Origin: a virus
Length of the DNA stretch: 21,087 nucleotides
IMG/VR virus record: IMGVR_UViG_3300027906_000183
Coordinates: 1 to 21,087 of that record
Strand: one strand, 5' to 3'
The position numbers and the translations under genes were made by a program. Under the pieces are notes generated by a model. That model was not told the DNA's origin and searched no databases. It saw only the letters and a list, made by a program, of their open reading frames with translations. Positions 6,357-14,020 of this stretch are shown here, piece after piece; position 1 is the first letter of the stretch, and every line of letters starts with the position of its first letter.

Positions 6357-8071
6357 GTGTCGTCTTGGATTTTAAGGGTGGAAAAGTCAGACTGCTTATC
6401 AAATGAGATAATCCGTTCGAATTTATCCAATAGTATATCACCTTTGTGTGATATGACAAATAGATTAGTATTCAGACCCAATCCCCTTAGTATCTTGAGT
6501 AGTTCATCAGTACTACCTTGGTCTAGGGAGGAATCAAATACCTCATCAAGGATTAGTAAATTTGTACTAACACTGTTTTTCATCTTGGCGATTTCTCTCC
6601 AAGTAAAGAGCAATGCTAGGTCAATTTTCTGCTTCTCACCCTCTGAAAACGATGCATATGAGAAGGAATCCCTGTACCTAGACAGTATATTCTCATTAAA
6701 GTTCTCGTCAAGGGTGAAATTGACGTAGAAGTCCATGCTTTGCAGATATTTATTGATCTTATTGTTTATAACAGGTACAAACTTAGAAACTATCTTCGAC
6801 TTGATACCATCATCTCTTAGCAATCCAGACACTACCTTAAGGTTGTCTGCCTGTTTGTTCACGTTGGAACAAAACTTCTCCTTCTCCTCCAATTTCCACT
6901 CAAAATGCACTAATTCCTGCTTTTCTGCCTCTAAATTGGTTGCTTCACTCCCTACTTCGGTCATCAACCTAGTATTCTCCTTTAGAATACGCATCTCTTC
7001 CTTGGTTAAAGACTGGATTGCATACCTATGAGAGTTAATAACAGCAGCTTTTGCCCTGAGATCCTCCACCTCAGTACTCATGCTAGTAATATGCTCTGTG
7101 ATCTCTGAATGAGCAATGCTTAACTCATCCACCTTCTGTTTGAGGGAGGTTACTTTACTTTCCTTTAGTTCAGCACCTATATTTTGAGTACATACTGGAC
7201 ATGTATCGTTTTTCTGGAAGAAATCTACGTCTTTATTAGATGCTTTCTTCTTCACGTTGAGTTTGGTCTTCATGACCTTTAACTGTTCGTGTTTCTGTAC
7301 TGCCTTATCAAGTTCTAAAACCTGTGGAGTGATCTTATCTATCTCCTTTTCCTTATCTTTGATCTCTTTCTTGATCTCTTCTACTCTCTTCTCATTATCA
7401 TCAAACTTTTTCATCATAGTACCAGTAGTTCTCTGGTCTACCTGCTCTAGGTTCTCTATATTTTTTCTCTGCATCTCAACCTTCTGTTGAGCAATCTCCA
7501 ATTCATACTCACATTGATTCTTTTCATCTCTTATATCCTTTATCCTCTCCTTAAGGAGACCATTCATGAATGAGAAGATCTGGATGTCCAATATATCTTC
7601 GATAACTTCTCGCCTGTTAGGTGCGGTAAGTTGCATGAAGGGGACAAATGTGGATGAACCAAGTATGACGACCTGGGTAAAACTTTTGTAGTTAAGTTTG
7701 AGGACTGATTGCTCCAAGTATTTCTGCGTATCCTTGACTGCAGCGTCTTGATCAAGGAGTTCATCGTTTCTAAAAATCTGGAATACATTGGGTTTCACTC
7801 CTCTAATTACTTTGTATTTAATGGTTCCAACTACAAACTCTACCTCTACTCTTAACTCTTTTTCATTAATACTATTAATAAGTTGTGATCTGCTGATCTT
7901 TCTAAAAGGTTTATTAAACAAAGCAAAGCACAGAGCATCCAACATAGTGGATTTCCCTGCACCATTACTCCCTATGATAAGGGTACTCTGTTTTTCACCC
8001 AGTGGAATCTCTGTGAACTGTTGACCTGTGGACAAGAAGTTCTTCCATCTGATATTCTCAAATCTAATCAT
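6353..8071 (-). CDS. 46: Recombination endonuclease ATPase subunit gp46 (Rad50/SbcC-like)
   Basis: 572-residue SMC-like ATPase that works with gp47 to resect DNA ends for recombination-dependent replication and host DNA breakdown. Walker A GSNGAGKST is at 34-42. Long charged coiled-coil arms run through about 170-410, with a Rad50 zinc-hook CPVC at 291-294 at their tip. The ABC signature is SFSEGEKQ (474-481) and Walker B LLILDEVFD (505-513). The length matches T4 gp46 (560). The ATG at 8071 overlaps the small upstream gene by 8 bases, and its own stop overlaps the next start as ATGA. All catalytic motifs are intact. Confidence 0.95.
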   Translation of the reverse strand: MIRFENIRWKNFLSTGQQFTEIPLGEKQSTLIIGSNGAGKSTMLDALCFALFNKPFRKISRSQLINSINEKELRVEVEFVVGTIKYKVIRGVKPNVFQIFRNDELLDQDAAVKDTQKYLEQSVLKLNYKSFTQVVILGSSTFVPFMQLTAPNRREVIEDILDIQIFSFMNGLLKERIKDIRDEKNQCEYELEIAQQKVEMQRKNIENLEQVDQRTTGTMMKKFDDNEKRVEEIKKEIKDKEKEIDKITPQVLELDKAVQKHEQLKVMKTKLNVKKKASNKDVDFFQKNDTCPVCTQNIGAELKESKVTSLKQKVDELSIAHSEITEHITSMSTEVEDLRAKAAVINSHRYAIQSLTKEEMRILKENTRLMTEVGSEATNLEAEKQELVHFEWKLEEKEKFCSNVNKQADNLKVVSGLLRDDGIKSKIVSKFVPVINNKINKYLQSMDFYVNFTLDENFNENILSRYRDSFSYASFSEGEKQKIDLALLFTWREIAKMKNSVSTNLLILDEVFDSSLDQGSTDELLKILRGLGLNTNLFVISHKGDILLDKFERIISFDKQSDFSTLKIQDDT

Positions 8072-8327
8072 GCACTGAAGGAGGGAATACTATATGATCT
8101 GGTTGGATGACCGTATAGTGGTATCCAAACTGATTGCAGTTTTCTTTGACCTGATCCTCTTCTATCTCCATGAGACGAAGATCTCTACTGTACCCATCAG
8201 CAACCAAGTGCTGATGATAACGTTCAGCATCATCAGGGTGCTCAAATATTTGGACTACCCTCTCTTTAAGAGTCTCGTCTTTGATAGCATACACCCCTCC
8301 ACTTCTTTTGTCAACTAGAACGTACAT
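8064..8327 (-). CDS. Conserved small protein between gp47 and gp46
   Basis: 87-residue soluble protein starting MYVLVDKRSGGVYAIKD. The pattern is two short beta strands, then an acidic helical part (FEHPDDAERYHQHLV), then a Tyr-rich end finishing VIQPDHIVFPPSVHD. I recall similar small proteins at this spot in cyanomyoviruses but know of no proven function. Its ATG overlaps the gp47 stop as TAATG and its 3' end overlaps gp46 by 8 bases, so it is made in step with the Mre11/Rad50-like pair. An accessory role for that complex is an inference from position. Confidence 0.82.
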   Translation of the reverse strand: MYVLVDKRSGGVYAIKDETLKERVVQIFEHPDDAERYHQHLVADGYSRDLRLMEIEEDQVKENCNQFGYHYTVIQPDHIVFPPSVHD

Positions 8328-9361
8328 TAAATCCTTTGTGCCTCTACATATAATGATTTAAGGATCCCAAAAATCTCATCCTTGTTATCAATTTCGCTAA
8401 CACATTTCTGCAATATCGTTAATGTATCTTCTGCCTCAATAGAATCATCAACATCTTCTAAATGTAAGAACTGATCCTCTATGATTTTTAAGTCAGCAAT
8501 ATTGGCATCATTGATCTTCTTTAAAGTCTTGTCAAACAAGACCCTATCTTCTTTCTTCTCAACAATTAGCTTAACATAGCTACCCTTAAGGGTATCATAT
8601 TGTATATCAGAAGTCTCATCATCCTTGTAAATGATCTTGTGAAACATTTTGTTAGGATTCTTATGAAATGTTAGCCTCTTTGTTTTAGTATTTAGTGTAT
8701 GGAACCCACGTTCCTGACCGTAATCATTCCAGTAAAGTTGGTACGGGTTTCCAAGGTATCTAATGTTACCCTTGGTACTCCTCATATGGAAATGCCCACT
8801 GCATACCATCTCGAACTTGTCAAAAATGGCAGGATCCTGTCCGTGTTCCATGGTATGTCCAGGAACAGCCTCAAAACCGTTAAGCTCAAGATGCCCAAGA
8901 CAGATGCTTGCACTACTAGTGTTGATACTTCGAAAGGATTCTTTACGGTTATCATCACATATCCAAGGAAGAAGAAGTATATCGAGACCGTCAATATTAA
9001 GTTCAGTCGGATCAGATATAACGGTGATATTACTGTACTCAGCAAGTAATAATTCTGGTGAGTTGACTCTAAGAGTATTTTTATAATAGATGTCATGGTT
9101 ACCTACCATCATGTATTGCTTGACACCTCTCTCCAAGAGAGGATCAAACCACATTTCTTTAGCAGCATCTAGGGAATAGAAATTGACATACTTCCTTCTA
9201 TCAAATGTGTCTCCTAGATTGATGATCGTATGGATCTTATGCTTATCAATAAAAGGAAGGACAGTATCGTGATAAAAGGATTTGTATTTGTCTATGTAAA
9301 ATTGGTTATCATTCCTGACCCCGAAATGCTGATCAGTTATCAGTAGAATTTTGGATGTCAT
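8327..9361 (-). CDS. 47: Recombination endonuclease nuclease subunit gp47 (Mre11/SbcD-like)
   Basis: 344-residue calcineurin-like metallophosphoesterase, nuclease partner of gp46. The two-metal site residues are visible in order: D10-x-H12 (ITDQHFG), GD at 50-51 (NLGDTFD), GNHD at 87-90, H157 (CLGHLEL) and GHFH at 189-192. The length is close to T4 gp47 (339). The ATG at 9361 lies within the 3' end of a 53-residue gene (29-base overlap), and the stop is shared as TAATG with the small gene that follows. It acts in end resection and recombination-dependent DNA replication. No missing catalytic residues. Confidence 0.95.
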   Translation of the reverse strand: MTSKILLITDQHFGVRNDNQFYIDKYKSFYHDTVLPFIDKHKIHTIINLGDTFDRRKYVNFYSLDAAKEMWFDPLLERGVKQYMMVGNHDIYYKNTLRVNSPELLLAEYSNITVISDPTELNIDGLDILLLPWICDDNRKESFRSINTSSASICLGHLELNGFEAVPGHTMEHGQDPAIFDKFEMVCSGHFHMRSTKGNIRYLGNPYQLYWNDYGQERGFHTLNTKTKRLTFHKNPNKMFHKIIYKDDETSDIQYDTLKGSYVKLIVEKKEDRVLFDKTLKKINDANIADLKIIEDQFLHLEDVDDSIEAEDTLTILQKCVSEIDNKDEIFGILKSLYVEAQRI

Positions 9362-9494
9362 ACTCTATAGTAACCTTCCTACTTATTCTACCTTGAGAAT
9401 TGGATGTAGTCAAGTGCTCTATTTTGATATCGTCTTTCATCATTGAGATCTCCTGCAACAACTGCTTTAATCTTTCCTCAGTTCTACTACCCAT
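9333..9494 (-). CDS. Small charged protein between gp55 and gp47
   Basis: Complete 53-residue frame, MGSRTEERLKQLLQEISMMK to DIQNSTDN, ATG at 9494 and TGA at 9335-9333. The first half is an amphipathic helix with heptad-like leucines, suited to coiled-coil pairing; the second half (RISRKVTIEYDI) looks beta-like. It overlaps the gp55 stop by 8 bases and the gp47 start by 29, filling what would otherwise be an unusual gap in a tightly packed operon. I believe cyanophages carry a similar small gene here, but no function is known to me. Confidence 0.68.
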   Translation of the reverse strand: MGSRTEERLKQLLQEISMMKDDIKIEHLTTSNSQGRISRKVTIEYDIQNSTDN

Positions 9495-9966
9495 AACGTT
9501 GATTAGTCTCCACTCTTGATTTGATGTAGTTCATGTCTGAACTGTTTTCATTTCCATCTGTGTGGAACACCTCCTCATATCCCTTACGCTCTAGGATCTT
9601 CTCTCGTATGCTCTGCTGTCTCTTCTCCTTAGCAATTCTCCTCAGGTATGCATAATAAACGATCTGAGTGAAGTAAGCAAAAGGGTTTCTCGATTTCTCT
9701 GGATCAAAGTTGTGGATATATTGTATGCAATTCTCTATTCCATCTCCAATCATATCCTCCCTATACATATAGTTTATAAAATTTGGTCTATATGATAGAT
9801 GTGTTGCAATCTTTAGGAAGCATTCACCAATGTAGTTAGAGACACGAGGCTTTGGATCACCTGCTTCTGCAGCAGCTGCAATCTTTTCACGATAAACAAT
9901 TAGTTCTGCTAAGAACTTCTTATTGTCTACATAGTGTTCTTTCTTTTTAGTTGACTTCCGTGCCAT
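9487..9966 (-). CDS. 55: Late-transcription sigma factor gp55
   Basis: 159-residue divergent sigma factor that directs host RNA polymerase to late promoters with a TATAAATA-type box. The central segment (MIGDGIENCIQYIHNFDPEK, then SRNPFAYFTQIVYYAYLRRI) matches the T4 gp55 region 2-like block (DGIEASIKGLHNFDE, NPHAYITQ). I prefer ATG 9966 (MARKSTKKKEHYVDNKKFLAE), the usual cyanophage-like start; ATG 9978 adds four residues. Neither has a clear Shine-Dalgarno. A sigma70-type promoter lies just upstream, fitting expression before late genes. It would serve the TAAATA-type sites before the structural genes in this window. Confidence 0.93.
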   Translation of the reverse strand: MARKSTKKKEHYVDNKKFLAELIVYREKIAAAAEAGDPKPRVSNYIGECFLKIATHLSYRPNFINYMYREDMIGDGIENCIQYIHNFDPEKSRNPFAYFTQIVYYAYLRRIAKEKRQQSIREKILERKGYEEVFHTDGNENSSDMNYIKSRVETNQRYG

Positions 9967-10000
9967 AGTATACGCCATACATTAACTCACGGTTAGCATA

Positions 10001-10029
10001 ATTATAGTTCATGGTGCGTGAATTGTAAA
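10001..10029 (-). promoter_or_regulatory. Sigma70-type promoter upstream of gp55
   Basis: TTTACA (10029-10024), a 17-base spacer and a perfect TATAAT (10006-10001) on the minus strand. Predicted start near 9994, giving a leader of roughly 15-30 bases to gp55. This is the best host-type promoter seen in the window. Confidence 0.68.
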
Positions 10030-10034
10030 GGGGG

Positions 10035-10077
10035 CTTGACAAGACCCTACACAATGGGTAGACTCAACACTGTCAAG
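10035..10077 (-). repeat. Inverted repeat between the 152-residue gene and the gp55 promoter
   Basis: Arms CTTGACA (10035-10041) and TGTCAAG (10071-10077) are perfect complements, and inside them ACCC and GGGT can extend the structure. One arm includes the TGA stop of the upstream gene. The sequence after it on the minus strand is C-rich, not U-rich, so it is not a standard terminator. It ends only a few bases before the gp55 -35 box and could be an operator. Confidence 0.4.
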
Positions 10078-10531
10078 GGTTGGAGGGATCCTTAGGTTCT
10101 GTTTTGTATATACTCTCCAAAAAGGAGCGTGCATCACTAACTTTAGATATTAAACCCATATTGGAACTCATTGGAACTTCACCTTTCTCTGATTCTGGTT
10201 CATGTAATATTTCTTTCTTAACCCATCTCTTGTACATTCTTATAGCATCCTTACTCATAGGAGCGATGCTGATGACAGATCGTTCTTCTATTACAAAGAA
10301 CTCTTCATCTGAAAAATTTACCCATTTAATAAAACCAACTGCAATCTTTTGATCTGTACTAGTATTACCTTCCATCTCTACGATCTTTGTCTTAGCAGGG
10401 TGTTGTATAAACAGTAGATCAGTATCTAAACCTGGATCCTTTGTCAATAATACCTCACCAAGGATCTCTTCCCCAGTAATCAACTTAACCGTTCCGTAAA
10501 ATTGTTCGTCGTGTCGGATGTAATTAATCAT
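10073..10531 (-). CDS. Conserved 152-residue protein between UvsW and gp55
   Basis: Starts MINYIRHDEQFYGTVKLITGEEILGEVLL. The N-terminal ~95 residues look like a small all-beta barrel, and the repeated GTVKL.TGEEILGEV pattern is reminiscent of an Sm-like or SH3-like fold; this is a guess from pattern only. The C-terminal part is charged and probably flexible (HEPESEKGEVP), ending in a short helix (ARSFLESIY). The ATG overlaps the UvsW 3' end by 8 bases. Its position between a recombination helicase and the late sigma factor is typical of cyanomyovirus gene order as I remember it. Function unknown. Confidence 0.83.
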   Translation of the reverse strand: MINYIRHDEQFYGTVKLITGEEILGEVLLTKDPGLDTDLLFIQHPAKTKIVEMEGNTSTDQKIAVGFIKWVNFSDEEFFVIEERSVISIAPMSKDAIRMYKRWVKKEILHEPESEKGEVPMSSNMGLISKVSDARSFLESIYKTEPKDPSNP

Positions 10532-11981
10532 TTTTTAGTTTAACTTCTTTGATCTCGTAATCAAAATTCTCTTCTTCATATATCTTTCGTCTTATGACTA
10601 AGTGACGAAGAGTATAGTTAAGTTTGGAACCTCTACTACAGTCATCCGCTATATCGAATAATGTTGCCTGTGCTTTGTTCTCACCTTTCCTTAGAACCCT
10701 ACCAATACTCTGAAGATTTCTGACCCTCGACTTGGATGGACTCGCAAAGATTACATTGTGCAAATTCTTAATGTTAATCCCAGTAGAGAAGGTTCCATAG
10801 GACGCTAGTATAATAGCATCCTTCTCCTTCTCACATATCGAACGTGCTTCTTCACGTTCCATTGCATCTATACCACCATGTATGAAGAAAATCTTACGAT
10901 TTTCACTCACCTTACTATTTAGCAATTCCCACAAGGGTTCTCCGTGCTTTTCGACGTAGTTAAAAAGAATTAAAGTGTTACCCCGTAAGTCACACGCAAG
11001 ATTTATGATCAAATTGTTTCGTTTTGGATGGGAAACAAGGTAATCTATCTCTTGGAAATAGTCGTCAAAGGGTACAAACCCATGCTTACATAACAGGACA
11101 CACACCTTTAGTGGTGTTAGGTGTCCTTTTTTCATGAGGTCTATGGTCTTAGTGACCTGATCTACCTTCCCGAACAAACCTTCCAACACTAACTGATGAG
11201 TCTCCATTCCGTCAAGGGTACCTGTCAAACCCACTCGGTACTTAGCGTCATGACACTTGGTGAGAATCCCTGTCAGACTCTTCGCCTTATAAAGATGTGC
11301 TTCATCCCCGATAATGACATCAAAACGTTTAAAGAACTTACGGGGTTCCTTATAAATGCTCTGCCAAGTACTAATAACGACTGAATGATCAACATACTTT
11401 TCTTTACCTGCTTGTATTTTGTGTAAGTCATTTGTTTTCCATCCGTACTGTCTGAAATCTTGTGCTAACTGTTCCACCAGTGACACCGTAGGTACTATAA
11501 TAAGTATATTTCTATCAAAACCTAAGTGCCAACGGACTATAGCATAGATGATTAAGGATTTTCCTGATCCTGTTGGGGATAGTAGAAGTTTGCGATGGTG
11601 CCTAAGTGCCTGATAAATTCCTCGTAACTGGTAGTCTCGTACTTTAAAAGGTAATCCCAATGATCTAACGTAGCCCGCAACACTCTCAGGGCTGATGATA
11701 GATTCCCAATCGTCTGGTCTTCCATAGTTACTATCTCCAATTGTAAATTCATAACCCCTCTCCTCTAAGAAGTCGGTCACATAATCAAAAAGACCCGCAT
11801 ATATTTCACCAGTTGCAGGTGAGTATAAGCGGATCTTACCATCCCATTTCCATTTTTGGTACTGAGGCATGTACTTAGCACCTGGAACATCAAAAATAAA
11901 ATGTTCACTCAGTTCCTTATGGACATGCGGCTCGGCAGTTACCTTAAGATAAACCTCGTTCTTCTTTTGTATAACTGTCAT
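10524..11981 (-). CDS. uvsW: Recombination helicase UvsW
   Basis: 485-residue superfamily 2 helicase that in T4 unwinds branched DNA and R-loops, helping switch from origin-dependent to recombination-dependent replication. The N-terminal ~110 residues form the DNA-binding part (AKYMPQYQKWKWDGKIRLY). Motif I SPTGSGKS is at 135-142, DEAH at 226-229, motif III-type TGT near 254, and the C-terminal motif VI QSIGRVLRKG is intact. The length is near T4 UvsW (about 500). ATG 11981 forms a TGATG junction with the UvsY stop; a TTG one codon earlier is less likely. It is co-transcribed with UvsY, its partner in recombination. Confidence 0.95.
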   Translation of the reverse strand: MTVIQKKNEVYLKVTAEPHVHKELSEHFIFDVPGAKYMPQYQKWKWDGKIRLYSPATGEIYAGLFDYVTDFLEERGYEFTIGDSNYGRPDDWESIISPESVAGYVRSLGLPFKVRDYQLRGIYQALRHHRKLLLSPTGSGKSLIIYAIVRWHLGFDRNILIIVPTVSLVEQLAQDFRQYGWKTNDLHKIQAGKEKYVDHSVVISTWQSIYKEPRKFFKRFDVIIGDEAHLYKAKSLTGILTKCHDAKYRVGLTGTLDGMETHQLVLEGLFGKVDQVTKTIDLMKKGHLTPLKVCVLLCKHGFVPFDDYFQEIDYLVSHPKRNNLIINLACDLRGNTLILFNYVEKHGEPLWELLNSKVSENRKIFFIHGGIDAMEREEARSICEKEKDAIILASYGTFSTGINIKNLHNVIFASPSKSRVRNLQSIGRVLRKGENKAQATLFDIADDCSRGSKLNYTLRHLVIRRKIYEEENFDYEIKEVKLKND

Positions 11982-12403
11982 CAATATTCTGCATACTTTT
12001 TCAGTTCGATAACGTTCTTAATTTGGAATCCTCTATTGGAGCACTGCTTAAGAATGTTCTCCAAATAATTTATACAAGTTTCGAGGTAGTCTATTTTCTG
12101 TTTGGTACGGATGAACTCATCATCTGCCCAGATGTATGTATTGAGGTCTCCTTTTAATACTTTAAAGTTAAAAGGTTTTTCCTGATAGATAGCAGCAGGT
12201 GCTTTACCAGAATAGTATTCGAACTTCTCCTTATACATGCGTTTATTCCTTGTCTCAGCATCAGATAGGAGTAATCTGAAATGTGCCCACAAGTTAAGGT
12301 ACTTCTCATGGATGACAGTTACCTTAAAATTTTCCGTGTCGAGATCGTTCTGGTCGATTTTACAATCTTCCTTCCATGCATCACGAATATCATCAAGATT
12401 CAT
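11981..12403 (-). CDS. uvsY: Recombination mediator UvsY
   Basis: 140-residue mediator that helps load the UvsX recombinase onto gp32-covered single-stranded DNA. Its length is nearly identical to T4 UvsY (137). Shared features recalled from the T4 protein are the start MNLDDIRDAWKEDCKID (T4 MRLEDLQEELKKDVFID), FEYYSGKAP (T4 LDYYSGRG), and the C-terminal CSNRGFQIKNVIELKK (T4 IKSRGFAIKHIQDMR). Mostly helical and charged. The ATG overlaps the tail gene stop as ATGA, and its stop overlaps UvsW as TGATG, so it is linked to both a structural and a recombination gene. Confidence 0.92.
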   Translation of the reverse strand: MNLDDIRDAWKEDCKIDQNDLDTENFKVTVIHEKYLNLWAHFRLLLSDAETRNKRMYKEKFEYYSGKAPAAIYQEKPFNFKVLKGDLNTYIWADDEFIRTKQKIDYLETCINYLENILKQCSNRGFQIKNVIELKKYAEY

Positions 12404-12996
12404 GCTAAATTAGTTTTTCTCTTACCTATTGTGTCCTGTATGTCGTATATATCATAGCGAAAACTTGCTTGAGCTACAGCATACTCTGTACCATCTATTG
12501 TAGCATTAAACTCTAGTGCTGACAAGGAGATAGGGAACATGTTCTCAAACGTGACAAAGAAATTTGTCTGAAAATTACTGTTTAATACTGCTAATGATCC
12601 ATCAGAACGTACATTGGTCTGTAGTTTACTAGTAGGGAGTTTTTGTTCTGAATTGTCCTCTAAGTGTACTCTTTCAGCAAAACCTCTACCAGTTACCATA
12701 CCTCTCATCCAGTTATGTAAGATCAAATAGTTTTCTAGATCTTCATCTACAAGGAATTGTAAGTTAAGAGGATCATAATTAAGTCCATGACCATCCCAAC
12801 CAAGAGAACGACCCATAACAGTGGGTTGTTCTACCTGACTTATACTGATAGCAGGGATGTTTGCATTCTGAGCAAAGTATGTCACCTTAGGGAAGTCTGA
12901 TAATACAAACTTAAAACCTATAGGAGACAAGAAATTCCTATTCTCTATCTGACCTTGCCAAGACTGCGGTGGACTTTGCTCGAATAGTTCTGCCAT
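12400..12996 (-). CDS. T4-like tail/baseplate structural protein (gp19/gp54-like; gp3-like in some annotations)
   Basis: 198-residue virion protein. The pattern NFLSPIGFKFVLSDFPKVTYFAQNANIPAIS, followed by LQFLVDEDLENYLILHNWMRG, is characteristic of T4-type tail-tube and tube-initiator folds, including the gp19/gp54-type ENY..(L/M)..W motif. Marine T4-like phages carry such a gene between the capsid genes and uvsY, variously annotated; I cannot tell from sequence alone whether it caps the tube or belongs to the baseplate. The ATG overlaps the previous stop as TAATG. A GGAAGAG ribosome site and a CTAAATA late-promoter-like box (13022-13016) precede it, supporting late expression. Confidence 0.78.
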   Translation of the reverse strand: MAELFEQSPPQSWQGQIENRNFLSPIGFKFVLSDFPKVTYFAQNANIPAISISQVEQPTVMGRSLGWDGHGLNYDPLNLQFLVDEDLENYLILHNWMRGMVTGRGFAERVHLEDNSEQKLPTSKLQTNVRSDGSLAVLNSNFQTNFFVTFENMFPISLSALEFNATIDGTEYAVAQASFRYDIYDIQDTIGKRKTNLA

Positions 12997-13178
12997 TACT
13001 CTTCCTCTGTCTGACTATTTAGTTCTGCAATGATCTCATCGTGATCTTTTGCTGCTCTTCTGAAGGCATCAAACTGTGCTTCTATAGAAGGTTCTTCCCA
13101 CTCTAGAGTATGTGGAGTACTCTCTTCGAACTCCAACTCTGGTTTTGGTTTACGAAACCACGATAGAAATCTTTTCAT
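12996..13178 (-). CDS. Small charged hypothetical protein (60 residues)
   Basis: Starts MKRFLSWFRKPKPELEFEES: a short basic, aromatic N-terminus followed by a strongly acidic remainder ending in EEE. The N-terminus could touch membrane lipid but is too short for a transmembrane span. The ATG overlaps the upstream membrane-protein stop as ATGA, and the stop overlaps the tail gene start as TAATG, so it is a bona fide link in a coupled chain. No family is recognised. Its 3' end contains a late-promoter-like box for the next gene. Confidence 0.72.
   Translation of the reverse strand: MKRFLSWFRKPKPELEFEESTPHTLEWEEPSIEAQFDAFRRAAKDHDEIIAELNSQTEEE
13016..13022 (-). promoter_or_regulatory. CTAAATA late-promoter-like box
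   Basis: CTAAATA on the minus strand, 19 bases before the ATG of the 198-residue tail gene. It matches the TAAATA core of the T4 late promoter TATAAATA and the same motif before other late genes here. Confidence 0.45.
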
Positions 13179-13459
13179 CTTCTTACAACTGCTGGAACAT
13201 CTCCATCTCCATCATCATCTTCATCCCATGGATCTTCTATCTCGATGCCATTATGAATCCGATTCTGCAATGATGCATGTAATGGATCTCTAGTAAAGTC
13301 AACTACTAACAACTCATCTCCTTCCTTTACTTCTGATAACTCTGGATGAATTGGTGTGGGTTTTCGTATAGGTTCATTCATTGCTCCCCACCCGACGGAC
13401 ATTAATCTAAATGCTTGGATGAAAAGGAATGCCGAAAATACTATAAACAAAAATGCCAC
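13175..13459 (-). CDS. Small membrane protein with acidic C-terminal tail
   Basis: 94-residue protein with an N-terminal hydrophobic segment (about residues 2-18, FLFIVFSAFLFIQAF) that is probably a membrane anchor with a short outside N-terminus. A Pro-rich middle follows, then an Asp/Glu-rich end (EDPWDEDDDGDGD) and a basic VVRR. The start is GTG at 13459, chosen because AGAAGGT lies 6 bases upstream and a perfect TATAAATA late promoter sits 20 bases upstream. The stop overlaps the next gene as ATGA. No family recognised; late expression suggests a role in assembly, membrane change or lysis, unproven. Confidence 0.75.
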   Translation of the reverse strand: MAFLFIVFSAFLFIQAFRLMSVGWGAMNEPIRKPTPIHPELSEVKEGDELLVVDFTRDPLHASLQNRIHNGIEIEDPWDEDDDGDGDVPAVVRR

Positions 13460-13479
13460 TTATTACCTTCTTTAAAAAT

Positions 13480-13487
13480 TATTTATA
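13480..13487 (-). promoter_or_regulatory. T4-type late promoter TATAAATA
   Basis: Exact TATAAATA on the minus strand, 20 bases before the GTG start of the small membrane protein gene, with a good ribosome site between. It overlaps the 3' end of the preceding gene. Confidence 0.7.
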
Positions 13488-13797
13488 TCCTCGGTATATA
13501 TCCTTTATACTTCTCAACCTGTGGTATAACTTCTAACTTAACCTTCTCCACAATATTATCGACGACATTAACATCAATATCCATGAATGGTGGAATGATA
13601 CCAAGTATACGAAGTAATCCATCTACAAATAATGCTAGACATGTGAATCCAAGGATCATACTAATGATAGTAGCATCCCTGTTGTGTTTACGCATCGACT
13701 CTTCATCTATCCTTCTTGCTTCTGCAACAGCCTCTGCGATTAATATATCGACCTCTTCTTTTGTGTAGGAGATCTTTCTGATCATCTCTTCAGTCAT
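13483..13797 (-). CDS. Hypothetical membrane protein (104 residues)
   Basis: A charged N-terminal helix (YTKEEVDILIAEAVAEARRI) is followed by a single hydrophobic segment at about 44-69 (ATIISMILGFTCLALFVDGL onward) and an amphipathic C-terminus. Likely a one-span inner-membrane protein. The first ATG (13797) has GGAG only two bases upstream and coincides with the predicted transcription start; the second ATG (13785, residue 5) follows GAAGAG directly and may be the true start. An extended -10 promoter lies immediately upstream. No family recognised. Confidence 0.68.
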   Translation of the reverse strand: MTEEMIRKISYTKEEVDILIAEAVAEARRIDEESMRKHNRDATIISMILGFTCLALFVDGLLRILGIIPPFMDIDVNVVDNIVEKVKLEVIPQVEKYKGYIPRI

Positions 13798-13803
13798 GAC
13801 TCC

Positions 13804-13832
13804 ATTATAGCACTACATGTAATATTCGTCCA
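13804..13832 (-). promoter_or_regulatory. Extended -10 promoter before the 104-residue membrane protein gene
   Basis: TGCTATAAT (TATAAT at 13809-13804) is an extended -10 element. TGGACG (13832-13827) at 17-base spacing matches TTGACA in four of six positions. The box overlaps the stop region of the preceding 54-residue gene. The predicted start falls at or near the downstream ATG, giving a leaderless or very short leader. Confidence 0.5.
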
Positions 13833-13977
13833 GTACGTCCAGTGTTCTGTTTAAATACTCGTCTGCACCTTTGCACTCCCACTCACCCTTCTCTCCAATC
13901 TCACACTTGTAGTGTAACTCTCTCTTGAGTTGCATGAGTCGGGAGGTCATATCAATTTTGTTTAGTCTGCCATTCAT
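13813..13977 (-). CDS. Small helical protein (54 residues)
   Basis: Complete frame MNGRLNKIDMTSRLMQLKRE to NRTLDVLDEYYM, ATG 13977 and TAG 13815-13813. The composition is charged and helical with two cysteines (KCEIGEKGEWEC) that could pair or bind metal. It looks like the small cyanophage proteins found near the capsid genes, but I cannot name a family. A CTAAATA late-promoter-like box lies 23 bases upstream and AGG precedes the ATG by about 10 bases. It is the first gene after the tRNA terminator. Confidence 0.72.
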   Translation of the reverse strand: MNGRLNKIDMTSRLMQLKRELHYKCEIGEKGEWECKGADEYLNRTLDVLDEYYM

Positions 13978-14000
13978 GGCTAGTACCTATTCTGCAATAA

Positions 14001-14007
14001 TATTTAG
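14001..14007 (-). promoter_or_regulatory. CTAAATA late-promoter-like box after the tRNA terminator
   Basis: CTAAATA on the minus strand, 23 bases before the 54-residue gene and 13 bases after the terminator. The terminator plus box arrangement is repeated at 14978-15013. Confidence 0.45.
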
Positions 14008-14020
14008 GTATACTAGCATA

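Noticed and set aside
8763-9096. Overlapping alternative frames within gp47 on both strands
   Set aside because: Composition follows gp47 codon positions and no independent evidence supports them.
10036-10064. Plus-strand TTGACA with TAGACT 17 bases later
   Set aside because: The -10 matches only four of six bases and no plus-strand gene follows; the TTGACA is one arm of the inverted repeat.
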